A stretch of DNA of 64,000 bases from an uncultured Geobacteraceae bacterium (GTDB lineage Bacteria; Desulfobacterota; Desulfuromonadia; Geobacterales; Pseudopelobacteraceae), in contig CAIQWT010000092.1 in assembly GCA_903875605.1 (NCBI GenBank), forward strand, positions 26,496 to 90,495, read 5' to 3'. The position numbers were made by a program, and so were the translations under genes. Under the pieces are notes generated by a model that made no database searches, had not been told where the DNA came from, and saw nothing but the letters and a program-made list of their open reading frames with translations. This document shows, piece by piece, positions 52,649 through 62,524 of the stretch. Each line of letters begins with the position of its first letter. The stretch's first letter is position 1.

Positions 52649-54863
52649 GGCCGAAGCTAATCTCCACCGGCGTCAGTCCGGCACCCGCTAACTGTTCCGT
52701 CAGGCGCACCCTGCCGGTGTCCAGAATCGGAACGGCCGAAATGCTATCAGCAGCGATTTTAACTGTGATACGAGTTCCATTGAGTGCAAGTAGTGCCGTC
52801 ACCGGCCCAAGAGTGGGGAGGTTGATTGTGACGCTGCTTTCCCAACTCCGCTCGCGACCACCTGACCGGTTACGTTCCGCCTCCCTCTCAGTGACAGTCC
52901 ATTCAAGTTGCTGACCGGGAAACAGCTCTCCGCGAAACGCCAACTGGCTGTTCTGCAGGGCAGACAACTGTTCACTGACTATCGGCAGACTGCGCTGATC
53001 AGCTATTCCTTCATGTGCCATACTTGTGCCGGCTTTTTTAAAGACAGCCTCCATTATTTCGGCTGAACCGGTACGGACGCTGGCACGCGCAAGTTCCTCT
53101 GCCGGCACAGCAGCATATTCCGATGACTGAGCAAGACGAGGAGACAGTCGCCCCTGTGGCTCCCGAAGAATCTCCTCAAGCGGGTATTCGCCGCCAAACC
53201 AGCGGGCAAGATGGGATTCGTAAAAAAGGCCGCTTTCGCGAAGCCCCTGCTGAAGCATCCGACCGAGATGTGGAGCATCAGAGGTCGGCTCCGCCAACAG
53301 GGCACTCAGGAGACCCAGAGTCGCCAGGGCGGGAGCCTGAGTAGTTGTTTCGCCCAGAAAACCGCTTAACCAGCGGCCGGTTTCACTGACACGCGAATCT
53401 CCCGGACGACCAAAACGGGTCATCAAAAATGTTAACGATTGCTCTTCACTTATAAAAAACAGATTGATAAGGTCACCACGTGAGTGCCCCTTAGGCAGGA
53501 TGAATTCAAGATTCAATCCCGCAACCATCACCATGAAACGGCCGCCACCAAGTGCCGCCAGAATTTCGCCCTTCAACTGCTGTCCTGGGGCAAATCCGCT
53601 AGTTGCGCCTTGTTGATTAAGGGCTTCAAGCAATGCAAGACGGTTTCCCTTTATCACGGCTTGAAGAAGCTTGGCCATATCATCGCTGAATTCTATACCA
53701 TTACCTGGTGTGATAGTCACCTCACGTGCCGAGAGAAGCGAAGCCTGCACTTCAGTTGACTGGACCGGGGGGGGCTGGCTACGCAAAACGGATTGATAGG
53801 TCATGGCTTCGTCCCTAATTGCCGTAAATGCCGGCGAATCGGGGGGTAAGCTTTTTAGTACTGTATTCAGTCGATTCAGCACATACATCTGCTGATTTGA
53901 CACTCCACCGTCACTATGTTCCAGTACGCTTAACCAGCGCCCGGCTTCGCTTAATACTCCGGACGTGCTATCTGGCAGCATGCGTGGAATTGCGAAGGTC
54001 AATTTCGGCTCTGCTGTTATGTAGGTAAGCCTGAGAATCTCTCCATTTTGAACAGTACGAGGCAGAACCATCTCTACAGGTGTACCGGCAATCCGGACAA
54101 ATACCCTGCCGCCCGGCAGTGTGCCGACAACTACAGCCTCAACATCTTCCCCTGGCAGTAATGGCAGTGGCGTTAGCGGCTGATTAGCAGCCTCGATAAG
54201 AATAAAACGTGAATTGTTGGCAATTGTTTGTAGAATCCTGCCTGCATTAGTTTCAAAAGCAGCCAACCGGGTCTGCTCATGAGTAAGCCTGGATCCACTC
54301 TGCTGAAAAGCAGCCCCCGGCTGGTTTCTCCGATCTTCCATGGAATCAGTAGAAAGTCGTGGTGCGACTCGGCCTCCGTCCCGCAGGGAACTGTAGGTCA
54401 GGGCCTCATCCATCAGGTTAGCCAATACACCCGTTTCACCCGATGAACGACGCAGCATATCGCCGATATTCTGGAGCGATGAACGGAATTGTGGGTCGAC
54501 TATCTGTTCTTTTGAAACCAGCAGACTCAGTAAACGCGATGCGTCAGAAAGGCTGACAGGAGGCGGAGAACCCGCCTGACGGGCGATGGCAAAGGTGGAT
54601 CGCGGCTCAGCGGAGACAAAAGTCATCTCCAGAGTCTGCCCAGTACGAACAGTCATCGGCAGATCAAGATTAAACCGTTCACTCCCGACCTGAACCTGAG
54701 CACGGTTGTTGGGCAGAGTTGACAGAACTTCCGCGCTGACCCGCTGACCAGGAACCAGCGAAGTTATACCGCCGGACTCACGTTCTGCAGAGACAAATGA
54801 GAGGTTGGAAGCGCGTGACAGCAGATCATAAACCTGCTGTTGGATGTCCACTGCTAGAGCCAT
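52635..54863 (-). CDS. Second FliK-like protein (YlqG type)
   Basis: 742 residues, no signal. Three copies of an about 60-residue beta module occur near residues 33, 228 and 425, each with PGQ..A.VL..L..GR..V...G..... LP..... G and F.....L.F...R. The C-terminal 90 residues (FRGELFPGQQLEWTVTEREAERN...LPTLGPVTALLALNGTRITVKI) resemble the FliK hook-length domain. The pairing with the FlhB C-domain gene matches ylqG-ylqH in Bacillus, which supports a flagellar export role. Confidence 0.75.
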   Translation of the reverse strand: MALAVDIQQQVYDLLSRASNLSFVSAERESGGITSLVPGQRVSAEVLSTLPNNRAQVQVGSERFNLDLPMTVRTGQTLEMTFVSAEPRSTFAIARQAGSPPPVSLSDASRLLSLLVSKEQIVDPQFRSSLQNIGDMLRRSSGETGVLANLMDEALTYSSLRDGGRVAPRLSTDSMEDRRNQPGAAFQQSGSRLTHEQTRLAAFETNAGRILQTIANNSRFILIEAANQPLTPLPLLPGEDVEAVVVGTLPGGRVFVRIAGTPVEMVLPRTVQNGEILRLTYITAEPKLTFAIPRMLPDSTSGVLSEAGRWLSVLEHSDGGVSNQQMYVLNRLNTVLKSLPPDSPAFTAIRDEAMTYQSVLRSQPPPVQSTEVQASLLSAREVTITPGNGIEFSDDMAKLLQAVIKGNRLALLEALNQQGATSGFAPGQQLKGEILAALGGGRFMVMVAGLNLEFILPKGHSRGDLINLFFISEEQSLTFLMTRFGRPGDSRVSETGRWLSGFLGETTTQAPALATLGLLSALLAEPTSDAPHLGRMLQQGLRESGLFYESHLARWFGGEYPLEEILREPQGRLSPRLAQSSEYAAVPAEELARASVRTGSAEIMEAVFKKAGTSMAHEGIADQRSLPIVSEQLSALQNSQLAFRGELFPGQQLEWTVTEREAERNRSGGRERSWESSVTINLPTLGPVTALLALNGTRITVKIAADSISAVPILDTGRVRLTEQLAGAGLTPVEISFGHATA

Positions 54864-54986
54864 ACTATTCCCGGGTTATATGCAGATACTTTGTTCATTC
54901 CAGTAACTTACCAATTTGTCCGGCGCCAGCAAATGCTGACTGGCATGTACCACCACTACCGCTAATATTCGTATAACTGTTTAAAG

Positions 54987-56198
54987 TCACTTGATCAACT
55001 GATTCAATTCAAAAATAGGTAACAGCACCGCCAGTACCACGATGCCCACCGCCAAACCCATCGCCAGTACCAACAACGGTTCCATCAAACCCATCAGCCT
55101 TGTCAGGCGAGCGCTGAACTCTCGTTCATAGGCAACTCCCGCTTTTACCAGCATGCCTTCCAGGTTGCCGCTCTTCTCTCCCACGCCAACCAGATGTACT
55201 AATAACGGAGGAAACAGGGGGCTCTTCTTCAGACTTCCCGACAGGGTTCCACCTTGAGCAACATCCTCCATAACGCCGCGTAGAAACGTGCGATACACCC
55301 GGTTTACGACGACTTCCCCGGTGATTTCAAGAGCCCGCATGATTGGCACTCCGCTGGAAAGTAGCAGTCCGAGTACTCTGGCGAAGCGGGAGAGGATCAA
55401 GCGTTGCAGCATACCTCCGGCCATAGGAAGGCTCAGCAGCAGATCATCCCGTTTCAAGCGCATATCGTCTCGCTTTATGGCTTTTCGGTAAATAGGAACT
55501 GAAGCGATGATCATGGCGGTGGGGAGCCACCAATAACCTTGCAGGAAATGACTTACTTTTATGAGGAGGACCGTGATGAGCGGCAGCGCGGCCTTACTGT
55601 CTTCGAAAATGGTCACAATGCGGGGAATGACGACCGTCAGCAGAAAGAGCATTACTCCACCGCCAACCAGAATCATCAGTATCGGATAGGCAAGTGCAGA
55701 CGTCACCTTACTTCGCACCTGTTCCTGTTCTTCAAGAAAATCTGCAAGGCGCTCAAGTACTGCATCGAGGGCACCACCCGCCTCTCCTGCCGCCACCATG
55801 CTGACGTAGCTTTCGCCAAAGACATCAGGCTCAGCCGCTAGTGCCCTAGACAGGGATGCACCCTCTGCTATACGCTCTTTTACCCTAACCAGAGCCTGAC
55901 GCAGCAGACCGCTTTCCTCCTGTTCGCAGAGAGAACCCATCGCTTCAAAAAGTGGAACTGATGACGCCACCAGAGTGGCAAGACGACGGGTAAAAAGGGA
56001 CAGTTCATCGGTCGGCACACCACGGCGAAATGAGAATGATCCGGAGTTGCCGGCAGCGCCACCCTCTTCCACAACTTCTCTCGGCAGCAACCCTTTGATT
56101 TTAAGTTGCTGCGTCGCCTGACGTTCGGAATCAGCCTCAACGGAGCCTGAAACCGAAGCGCCAGCTGCACTATAAGCCTTATAGCGGAACGTCGGCAT
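54987..56198 (-). CDS. gspF: Type II secretion inner membrane protein GspF
   Basis: 403 residues. The start PTFRYKAYSAAGASVSGSVEADSERQA and two T2SSF domains (about 70-193 and 270-393; ELSLFTRRLATLVASSVPLFEAM, VASGEAGGALDAVLERLADF and VGVGEKSGNLEGMLVKAG) with three membrane segments are diagnostic. It is the membrane platform of the T2S or type IV pilus machine. Context with C, D and E says type II secretion. It overlaps gspE by 20 bases. No pseudopilin gene follows. Confidence 0.93.
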   Translation of the reverse strand: MPTFRYKAYSAAGASVSGSVEADSERQATQQLKIKGLLPREVVEEGGAAGNSGSFSFRRGVPTDELSLFTRRLATLVASSVPLFEAMGSLCEQEESGLLRQALVRVKERIAEGASLSRALAAEPDVFGESYVSMVAAGEAGGALDAVLERLADFLEEQEQVRSKVTSALAYPILMILVGGGVMLFLLTVVIPRIVTIFEDSKAALPLITVLLIKVSHFLQGYWWLPTAMIIASVPIYRKAIKRDDMRLKRDDLLLSLPMAGGMLQRLILSRFARVLGLLLSSGVPIMRALEITGEVVVNRVYRTFLRGVMEDVAQGGTLSGSLKKSPLFPPLLVHLVGVGEKSGNLEGMLVKAGVAYEREFSARLTRLMGLMEPLLVLAMGLAVGIVVLAVLLPIFELNQLIK

Positions 56199-57756
56199 AA
56201 TCGTCCTGGGTAACCCTCAAGACCTCTTCGATCGTGGTTATACCGGCGGCAGCGCGGGCAATACCATCATCGCGCAAGGTTTTCATACCGTGAGCAACAG
56301 CATATTCCTTGATCTCTCCGGCGTGACTACGGCGAATGATCATCGAACAGAGCTCTTGATCAATAGGCATAATTTCATAAATGGCTGTTCGACCAAGAGT
56401 GCCAAGGCCGAAACAGGCATCACAACCGCGGCCACGATAGAGCTTCTCGGGGAGAGTGACACCTGCGTACTGCTCCACGGGGCGATATTCTTCGCGACAA
56501 TGCGGACAGATTACTCTTACCAACCGCTGAGCAACGACGGCAGACAGAGAAGAGGCAATCATGAAAGGCTCGATGCCCATATCAACCAGGCGGGTAACGG
56601 CAGTTGCAGCATCGTTGGTGTGAAGTGTAGAGAGCACCAGATGGCCGGTCAAACTGGCTTGAATGGCAATTTCGGCTGTTTCCGCGTCACGAATTTCGCC
56701 GACCATGATGATGTCAGGATCCTGGCGCAATATGGAGCGGAGGCCTCCGGCGAAGGTCAGATCAATCTTGGGATTTACCTGAATCTGCCCGATTCCCCTG
56801 ATCTGGTATTCAATAGGATCTTCGATAGTGATGATATTTTTTTCGCTTGAATTGACCTTGTTCAGTGCAGCGTAGAGCGTAGTGGACTTGCCGCTACCGG
56901 TTGGTCCGGTAACCAGAATGATACCGCTCGTCCGGTCCAGCATCCGTTCAAGAGTCCGCACGCCATGCACACCCAGGCCAATATCAGCCAGAGAGAGAAT
57001 TCCTTTTTTCTTGTCAAGTAAACGGAGCACTGCCCGTTCACCATAGTAGGTAGGGATAATTGACACACGAATATCAACATCACGACCGGCGACCCTCACC
57101 CGGATACGACCATCTTGCGGCAGGCGCTTCTCGGCGATATTGAGACCCGCCATTATCTTTATACGTGAAACAAGAGCGTCCTGAATTACCTTAGGGGGGG
57201 CCAGTTTTTCGTAGAGGATACCGTCAATGCGGAAGCGTACCAGAAGATCACGCTCGTACGGCTCGATATGCACGTCACTGACCCGCTCTTTAACAGCTTC
57301 CGAGAGAATCGAGTTCAGCAGGCGGATAACCGGAGCTTCATCAGATAGATCCAGCAGATCTGTGGGATTATTCAGTTCGGTGGCAACGGTGGAAAGATCT
57401 TCCCCCTGAAGCTCCTGCAGTACATCGAGGGCCGTCCCGGAGACACCGGCATAGACATGATTTATTACATCGGCCAGTAGCACTACCGGCACCAGAACTG
57501 CCTCAATGGGTTTACCGAACAGCTGGCGCAGCTCATCTAACTGTAACAAACCGGCAGCACTGGAAATTGCAACCCTGATACCGCCATCAACGACGCAGAG
57601 CGGCAGAATCGAGTTGGCACGTGCAAAAGTCAACGGGAGACGATTCAGAAGACCTGAGTCAACCTCATCAGTCTTAATTTCGAGCTGAAAAGGTATCCCC
57701 AGCTTGCCGGCAATCGACTCCAACTGGCCGGAAACGCTATCGATTGCGGCACTCAT
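56179..57756 (-). CDS. gspE: Type II secretion ATPase GspE
   Basis: 525 residues. N-terminal domain, then Walker A GPTGSGKSTTLYAAL, Asp box ITIEDPIEYQI, Walker B ILRQDPDIIMVGEIRD, His box LTGHLVLSTLHTNDA and the four-cysteine zinc site (ICPHC and GCDAC). It powers pseudopilus assembly from the cytoplasm. It overlaps gspD by four bases. Confidence 0.96.
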   Translation of the reverse strand: MSAAIDSVSGQLESIAGKLGIPFQLEIKTDEVDSGLLNRLPLTFARANSILPLCVVDGGIRVAISSAAGLLQLDELRQLFGKPIEAVLVPVVLLADVINHVYAGVSGTALDVLQELQGEDLSTVATELNNPTDLLDLSDEAPVIRLLNSILSEAVKERVSDVHIEPYERDLLVRFRIDGILYEKLAPPKVIQDALVSRIKIMAGLNIAEKRLPQDGRIRVRVAGRDVDIRVSIIPTYYGERAVLRLLDKKKGILSLADIGLGVHGVRTLERMLDRTSGIILVTGPTGSGKSTTLYAALNKVNSSEKNIITIEDPIEYQIRGIGQIQVNPKIDLTFAGGLRSILRQDPDIIMVGEIRDAETAEIAIQASLTGHLVLSTLHTNDAATAVTRLVDMGIEPFMIASSLSAVVAQRLVRVICPHCREEYRPVEQYAGVTLPEKLYRGRGCDACFGLGTLGRTAIYEIMPIDQELCSMIIRRSHAGEIKEYAVAHGMKTLRDDGIARAAAGITTIEEVLRVTQDDYADVPL

Positions 57757-59681
57757 TTACCCGAAATCTCTTTTTTAACATCCAGAGGCTTGACGTTGTC
57801 AACCGACTCGCCAAATTTTATGCGCTGGTTGCTGGTCATTTCGGCAAGATCTCTGTCATCCTTGACTATACGAGGCGTCAGCATGATCATCAGGTTAGTT
57901 TTGTTTCTTTTCTTTGAGGTATATTTGAACAACCAGCCGAGTCCGGGGATATCTCCCAACAAAGGCACCTTACTGACAATTTCCTGCTCCTGATCCTGAA
58001 TGAGGCCACCAATTATGATCGTTTCGTTATCTTTCACAACAATACTGGTCTTGGCAGAGCGCTTGGTAGTACTGCGATCAGTCAAGCCGGCACCAACAGT
58101 AACAACCTCTTTGACTGCTGATATTTCCTGATTAATGTCGAGGCGGATATAATCGCCTTCGCTGATCTGGGGCTTGATCTTAAGGTTGATACCGACATCT
58201 TTGCGCTCGGTGGACGATGTCTGGATGCCAGAGGAAACCGTAGACTGCCCCCCGAAAGGTATGTTTTCACCGACAAAAATTTCTGCATCTTTGTTATCTG
58301 ATGTCAGAATATTGGGCGTTGAGAGTACATTAAGCAGACCGTTAGAATCTAGCGCCTGAACAACGGCAGCAACATTTAACGGTTTGGTACCTATTTTCCC
58401 GCTAAGTAGTGTCGATATGCCGCCTGTGCCGGAACCCGCCGATGAAAGCATCGATGACAAGGCATTGAACGGATCATACATACCGCCGCCGGCAACGCCG
58501 CCTTTTGCGCCGGCTCCTATTACTCCCGCTTGCACGCCGAGACTGCGCGATTTATCAAGTGATACTTCGGCAATAAGCACCTGCACAAACACCTGCTTAC
58601 TACGGCGATCGAGCTTTTTAATGACCTGGATCAGATTGTTGTAATCGGTTGGTGATGCCATTATAACGAGAGAATTAGAAGCTTTGTCAGGGGTAATTGT
58701 CACTTTTCCGCTGTCAAAGGGGGAAGCCTGCGGTGCGCCGGCGCCAGGTGCGGAGCTTGCCTGAGCGGAGATCCCCCTGACTACGCCATCAAGGACTTTT
58801 GCCATCTCGGTAGCATCTGTGTTTTCCAGATAATAGACGTTGACTTTGCTGTTTGCTTCCGGCGGGGTTACATCCAGTTTTGCCACCAGCTCACGAATCG
58901 CTTTTTTGTTGGCTTCGCTGCCGACAACCAGCAGGGCATTCAGGCGTTGATCCGCCAGTATGTTTGTCGAACCGCTCCCGCCTGGCACAGCCGTCTGTCC
59001 GGCCGCTTTTCCGTCTGAACCACTTAGCCACTGACGAACCGTAGCCGCAACATTTTCAGCAGAGGCATTTTTTAAATAGACGATCTCAAGTCCTTCACGT
59101 GTGCGTTCAGTATCGATAGTCTGTAAAATGCTGTGTAACTTACGAATATTGATGGAAGAATCCACCATTAACAGCAGGTTGCCAGGGCCAAAGGCTGATA
59201 GATGACCATCTTTTGAAATCATCGGTTGGAGAAAAGTCAATGCTTCCTGGGCGGTTATATATTCCAGCTTTGTCACCTGAGCAATATAGCTTTCATTAAC
59301 CGGAGCCTGTTCACCCTGAGTCAACAGCTTGAAACCCGATTGTTTAGCGGCAGCAGATGGAACTATCTTGGCTACTTTGCCGCTCTGCACAACTGTAAAC
59401 CCCTTCAACTCGAGTACGGAGGTAAAGACATTATATGCCTCTTCAGTTGAGAGCTTAGACGGTGAGTATACTGATATTTTCCCTTTAACCCGATCGTCCA
59501 GAATAAAGTTTTTACCGGTCAGGTCACTGATGAATTTCACCATCGTGGAAATATCAACTTCGTTGAAATTGAGCACCACACCCTTACCGCTATTGGCAAA
59601 AGCCGGCGAAGTAAAGAGCGCTGAAACCAGTGTGAGTATGCAAGCTGTGTGTGATAAATAGCGTTTCAAGTGTACCTCCAT
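57753..59681 (-). CDS. gspD: Type II secretion secretin GspD
   Basis: 642 residues. Signal peptide, N0 and three N domains (VVLNFNEVDISTMVKFISDLTGKNFILD, FKLLTQGEQAPV.. and GLEIVYLKNASAENVAATVRQWL type), a serine/alanine/glycine-rich loop and the secretin domain (VQALDSNGLLNVLSTPNILTSDNKDAEIFVGENIPF, VPLLGDIPGLGWLFKYTSKKRNKTNLMIMLTPRIV). It forms the outer-membrane channel. The start may be ATG at 59681 (AGAGGG upstream) or TTG at 59669 (GGAGG five bases upstream, MKRYLSHTAC); the second gives the cleaner signal peptide. Confidence 0.95.
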   Translation of the reverse strand: MEVHLKRYLSHTACILTLVSALFTSPAFANSGKGVVLNFNEVDISTMVKFISDLTGKNFILDDRVKGKISVYSPSKLSTEEAYNVFTSVLELKGFTVVQSGKVAKIVPSAAAKQSGFKLLTQGEQAPVNESYIAQVTKLEYITAQEALTFLQPMISKDGHLSAFGPGNLLLMVDSSINIRKLHSILQTIDTERTREGLEIVYLKNASAENVAATVRQWLSGSDGKAAGQTAVPGGSGSTNILADQRLNALLVVGSEANKKAIRELVAKLDVTPPEANSKVNVYYLENTDATEMAKVLDGVVRGISAQASSAPGAGAPQASPFDSGKVTITPDKASNSLVIMASPTDYNNLIQVIKKLDRRSKQVFVQVLIAEVSLDKSRSLGVQAGVIGAGAKGGVAGGGMYDPFNALSSMLSSAGSGTGGISTLLSGKIGTKPLNVAAVVQALDSNGLLNVLSTPNILTSDNKDAEIFVGENIPFGGQSTVSSGIQTSSTERKDVGINLKIKPQISEGDYIRLDINQEISAVKEVVTVGAGLTDRSTTKRSAKTSIVVKDNETIIIGGLIQDQEQEIVSKVPLLGDIPGLGWLFKYTSKKRNKTNLMIMLTPRIVKDDRDLAEMTSNQRIKFGESVDNVKPLDVKKEISGK

Positions 59682-59752
59682 GTTTCCCTCTTCCCAAAAC
59701 CGGCCCCTCCATGAAGGAGTTTACAAAAGCCACTATCCGTTAAAGGGGGATG

Positions 59753-60631
59753 TTACCGTATATCGTAGTTGAGCGTTTGTGGCTGGCCGTCGCGAACAAT
59801 ATCCAGCTTCAGCCTACTCTGCCCCTTGAGGGCGATGAAAGACTGTAGAGCCTTGTCCGGCGAATCCATCGGAAAATCGTTCAGCCGCAACAGTACGTCG
59901 CCGTTTTTTATGCCGATCATTGAAAAGACACCATTCGGTTTTACTTCTGAAGCACGGAAGCCCTCGACCTTGCCGTCTTTCTGGCTGGGGAGCAGACGGG
60001 CATCGCTCATTGCCTGGGCCGGATTATCCAGCGCAGCATTAAGAGCCCGCTGATCGATAACATAACTACCCGCACCCGTGCTGGCGACTGCAGCGCCGGT
60101 CTGTGCTGCCGCGGCAACGGCCTGGCCGGCAGGAGCAACAACCGGTGGCGTCATAGGAGTCAGTAATTCAACTTTTTTGCTGTTAATGACGATGAAAGCC
60201 CTCTCCTTACCAACCTCTGTCAAACGTCCGGCATCAAAGACCATATCTCCCAGCCTGAATACCCGTTCTTCCTGTTTTGCGGTATGCCGAACCAGGGCAA
60301 AAGTTTCCCGGAATGATCCGACAACTGTACCAAGAAGCATCAACTCCGTAGGTGCCGTCACAGGTGCCGCCTGTACCGCCACAGGAGCATTTGAAATAAG
60401 TGTCAGCGGGCCTGAAGTTGCCTTGCCAAAAAGCCCGTTCGTCAGGATCGGGGCGTAAAAAGACAGCTCTTCAGGACGTGCGGCCAAGGGAGCTGCGCCT
60501 GCAGGAGCACTGTTCTTCGCCAAAAAGGTTTTGCCAAGACGCGCTGAGAGGCGTTCTGTGGCTATCCCCGCCAGTATGGCAATGATGACAACCCCAAGGA
60601 CAATATTAATGATGTTAACGGTACGCGGCAT
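59753..60631 (-). CDS. gspC: Type II secretion protein GspC
   Basis: 292 residues: one membrane segment (about 7-25), an HR domain (about 90-155; LMLLGTVVGSFRETFALVRHTAKQEERVFRLGD) and a C-terminal PDZ domain (about 200-290; VKPNGVFSMIGIKNGDVLLRLNDFPMDSPDKALQSF). It links the inner membrane parts to the secretin. It is the first gsp gene, followed by gspD after 71 bases. Confidence 0.92.
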   Translation of the reverse strand: MPRTVNIINIVLGVVIIAILAGIATERLSARLGKTFLAKNSAPAGAAPLAARPEELSFYAPILTNGLFGKATSGPLTLISNAPVAVQAAPVTAPTELMLLGTVVGSFRETFALVRHTAKQEERVFRLGDMVFDAGRLTEVGKERAFIVINSKKVELLTPMTPPVVAPAGQAVAAAAQTGAAVASTGAGSYVIDQRALNAALDNPAQAMSDARLLPSQKDGKVEGFRASEVKPNGVFSMIGIKNGDVLLRLNDFPMDSPDKALQSFIALKGQSRLKLDIVRDGQPQTLNYDIR

Positions 60632-60639
60632 ATTACCTA

Positions 60640-60692
60640 CAATGTTGAATTATGGATTTTGTATTAAATTCAACATTTTAAATTCAAAATTG
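60640..60692. repeat. AT-rich palindromic intergenic element (second copy)
   Basis: A perfect 10-bp inverted repeat AATGTTGAAT/ATTCAACATT with a 17-base loop, followed by AAATTCAAAATTG. It resembles the element at 35487-35545. It lies between dapF and gspC and touches the gspC ribosome site, so it might affect gspC translation. Confidence 0.4.
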
Positions 60693-61526
60693 ATTCTCTA
60701 TTTCTCCGTTGAAAACCTCTACTGCCGGGCCGGTCATGTAGATGCAGCCGTCTTCTGCCCATTCCATTTCAAGATCTCCACCGGACAGGTGATTGAGAAT
60801 TTTTTTCTCTGTCAAGTCGTTCAGAACGCAGGCGGCTGTGACGGCACTGGATCCGGTTCCGCAAGCCAGAGTTTCACCGGCACCACGTTCCCAGGTACGC
60901 TGACGAATTTCCGTCCGCGAGATTATCTGGACAAATTCGACGTTTGTGCGACGCGGAAACATGGCATTGTTTTCAATCAGCGGACCATATGCTGTCACCG
61001 CGAAGTTTTCGACATCATCGACAAAAATGACACAATGCGGGTTACCCATTGAGGCGCAGGTAATTTTGAATGTTTTGTCAAGAACGGTCAGCTCTTCAGC
61101 AACGACTGTTGCATCAGCATCACCGGTCATCGGAATCTCGGCACGCGTCAGGCGCGGCGGCCCCATATTGACGCGAACCTTTGCGATCTTACCGTCAGCT
61201 CCGGGCACAAGCTGCAGAGTAAGAATACCGGCACCGGTCTCGGCGCTGATTTCAGTCTTTGCCACAACTCCATGGTCATAAGCATACTTAGCAACGCAGC
61301 GGATACCGTTACCACACATCTCTGACTCGGAACCGTCGGAGTTAAACATCCGCATCCGTACATCAGCTACTTCGGACGGCATAATCAGAATCAGTCCATC
61401 CGATCCGATTCCGAAATTCCGATTTGAAACCTGTATCGCGGTATGCTGCGGATCACTGACCGTCTCCTCAAAACAGTTCACATAGACGTAGTCATTTCCA
61501 GCACCCTGCATCTTGGTAAATTTCAT
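60684..61526 (-). CDS. dapF: Diaminopimelate epimerase
   Basis: 280 residues. The two catalytic cysteines are in SEMCGNGIRCVAKYAY and ETLACGTGSSAV. The start MKFTKMQGAGNDYVYVN is diagnostic. It turns LL- into meso-diaminopimelate for lysine and peptidoglycan. No other lysine genes are adjacent. Confidence 0.97.
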   Translation of the reverse strand: MKFTKMQGAGNDYVYVNCFEETVSDPQHTAIQVSNRNFGIGSDGLILIMPSEVADVRMRMFNSDGSESEMCGNGIRCVAKYAYDHGVVAKTEISAETGAGILTLQLVPGADGKIAKVRVNMGPPRLTRAEIPMTGDADATVVAEELTVLDKTFKITCASMGNPHCVIFVDDVENFAVTAYGPLIENNAMFPRRTNVEFVQIISRTEIRQRTWERGAGETLACGTGSSAVTAACVLNDLTEKKILNHLSGGDLEMEWAEDGCIYMTGPAVEVFNGEIENQF

Positions 61527-61973
61527 TGAATGGTATCCCCTTACTGGTTAAAATTGACTTTGCAACATAGCAAAAACGGTGCTTTGCAACAAGCACTTTT
61601 CGGCTATCTTCCTGCTCATTCAAGATCCAGTCAGTAACATCGCAGTTAAAATCATATTTTATTCGTAGTGCGGTTGAATGATTGTGTACAAATTGTTCAG
61701 TGTTGTATTGATATATTTTGGAACTGGTGTTGGATTTGTGGTATAGAATCAGCACCATGGCCAGACTGATCGATGTATTGAACACTGGGCATGACCTGTC
61801 AGAGTGAACAATTTCATCAATGTTAGTTATGCGTATAAGCAAGACAATTTATGACTACTTCATGGAAACAACTCCTCTATTTTCCGATTTCGCCTTTATA
61901 ACTGCCACAAGCTAAAGAATATACAAAATGCTTAACCTGCTAAAATCTCAAATTTATTGTGAGGACATTCATT
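61527..61973. other. Divergent intergenic region, 447 bases, no gene seen
   Basis: AT-rich stretch between dapF and the carbonic anhydrase gene. It contains a GTGCTT/AAGCAC hairpin near 61579-61596 and a loose -35/-10 pair (TTGGAA, 18 bases, TATAGA) near 61729-61758 on the + strand, neither convincing. The 116-residue ORF at 61492-61842 overlaps dapF and looks like chance. Confidence 0.55.
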
Positions 61974-62519
61974 ATGATCAAATCTTTCCAGGGTATCCAT
62001 CCCACCATTGACCCAAGCGCCTTTGTTGCTGAAACCGCCGTAATTATCGGCGATGTTGAGATGGGACCGCAATCGAGTGTATGGTACAGCTGTGTTGTGC
62101 GGGGCGACGTTAATCACATCCGTATCGGCGCACGCAGCAATGTGCAGGATCTCTCCATGCTGCATGTAACTCACAAAAAGCATGCTGATGACCCTGGCGC
62201 ACCTCTGATTATAGGTGACGACGTAACCATCGGCCACAGCGTGACCCTGCATGGCTGCACCTTGCAGAACGGCTGCTTCATCGGGATGCAGGCAATGGTT
62301 ATGGATCATGCCGTTGTCGGAGAGGGGGCGCTGATAGGGGCACGTGCACTGGTAACCGAAGGAACCATCATCCCGCCTAACACACTCTGGGTCGGTGCCC
62401 CCGCCAGACATAAACGTGACCTAACGCCGGAAGAGGTCGCCTGGTTGAAAAAGTCACCCGGTAACTACGTTAAATACTCATTACAGTACATCAACGACGG
62501 ATCAGAGCCTTTGGAATAA
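61974..62519 (+). CDS. Gamma-class carbonic anhydrase-like protein
   Basis: 181 residues with left-handed beta-helix hexapeptide repeats. The metal ligand histidines are in MLHVTH and TIGHSVTLHG. RGDVNHIRIGARSNVQDLSMLH is the family signature. GAGGA nine bases before the ATG at 61974 fixes the start over the ORF track's 61959. It may hydrate carbon dioxide or bind metal; small family members are often not tested. The Nramp gene follows by five bases. Confidence 0.9.
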   Translation: MIKSFQGIHPTIDPSAFVAETAVIIGDVEMGPQSSVWYSCVVRGDVNHIRIGARSNVQDLSMLHVTHKKHADDPGAPLIIGDDVTIGHSVTLHGCTLQNGCFIGMQAMVMDHAVVGEGALIGARALVTEGTIIPPNTLWVGAPARHKRDLTPEEVAWLKKSPGNYVKYSLQYINDGSEPLE

Positions 62520-62524
62520 CTGTC

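Noticed and set aside
54894-54990. 31-codon minus-strand ORF after gspF (GTG start overlapping the gspF stop, ending GQIGKLLE)
   Set aside because: No ribosome site, no recognisable family and not a pseudopilin start; probably chance.
61492-61842. 116-residue minus-strand ORF
   Set aside because: It overlaps the start of dapF in another frame and has no domain pattern; composition is that of intergenic sequence.
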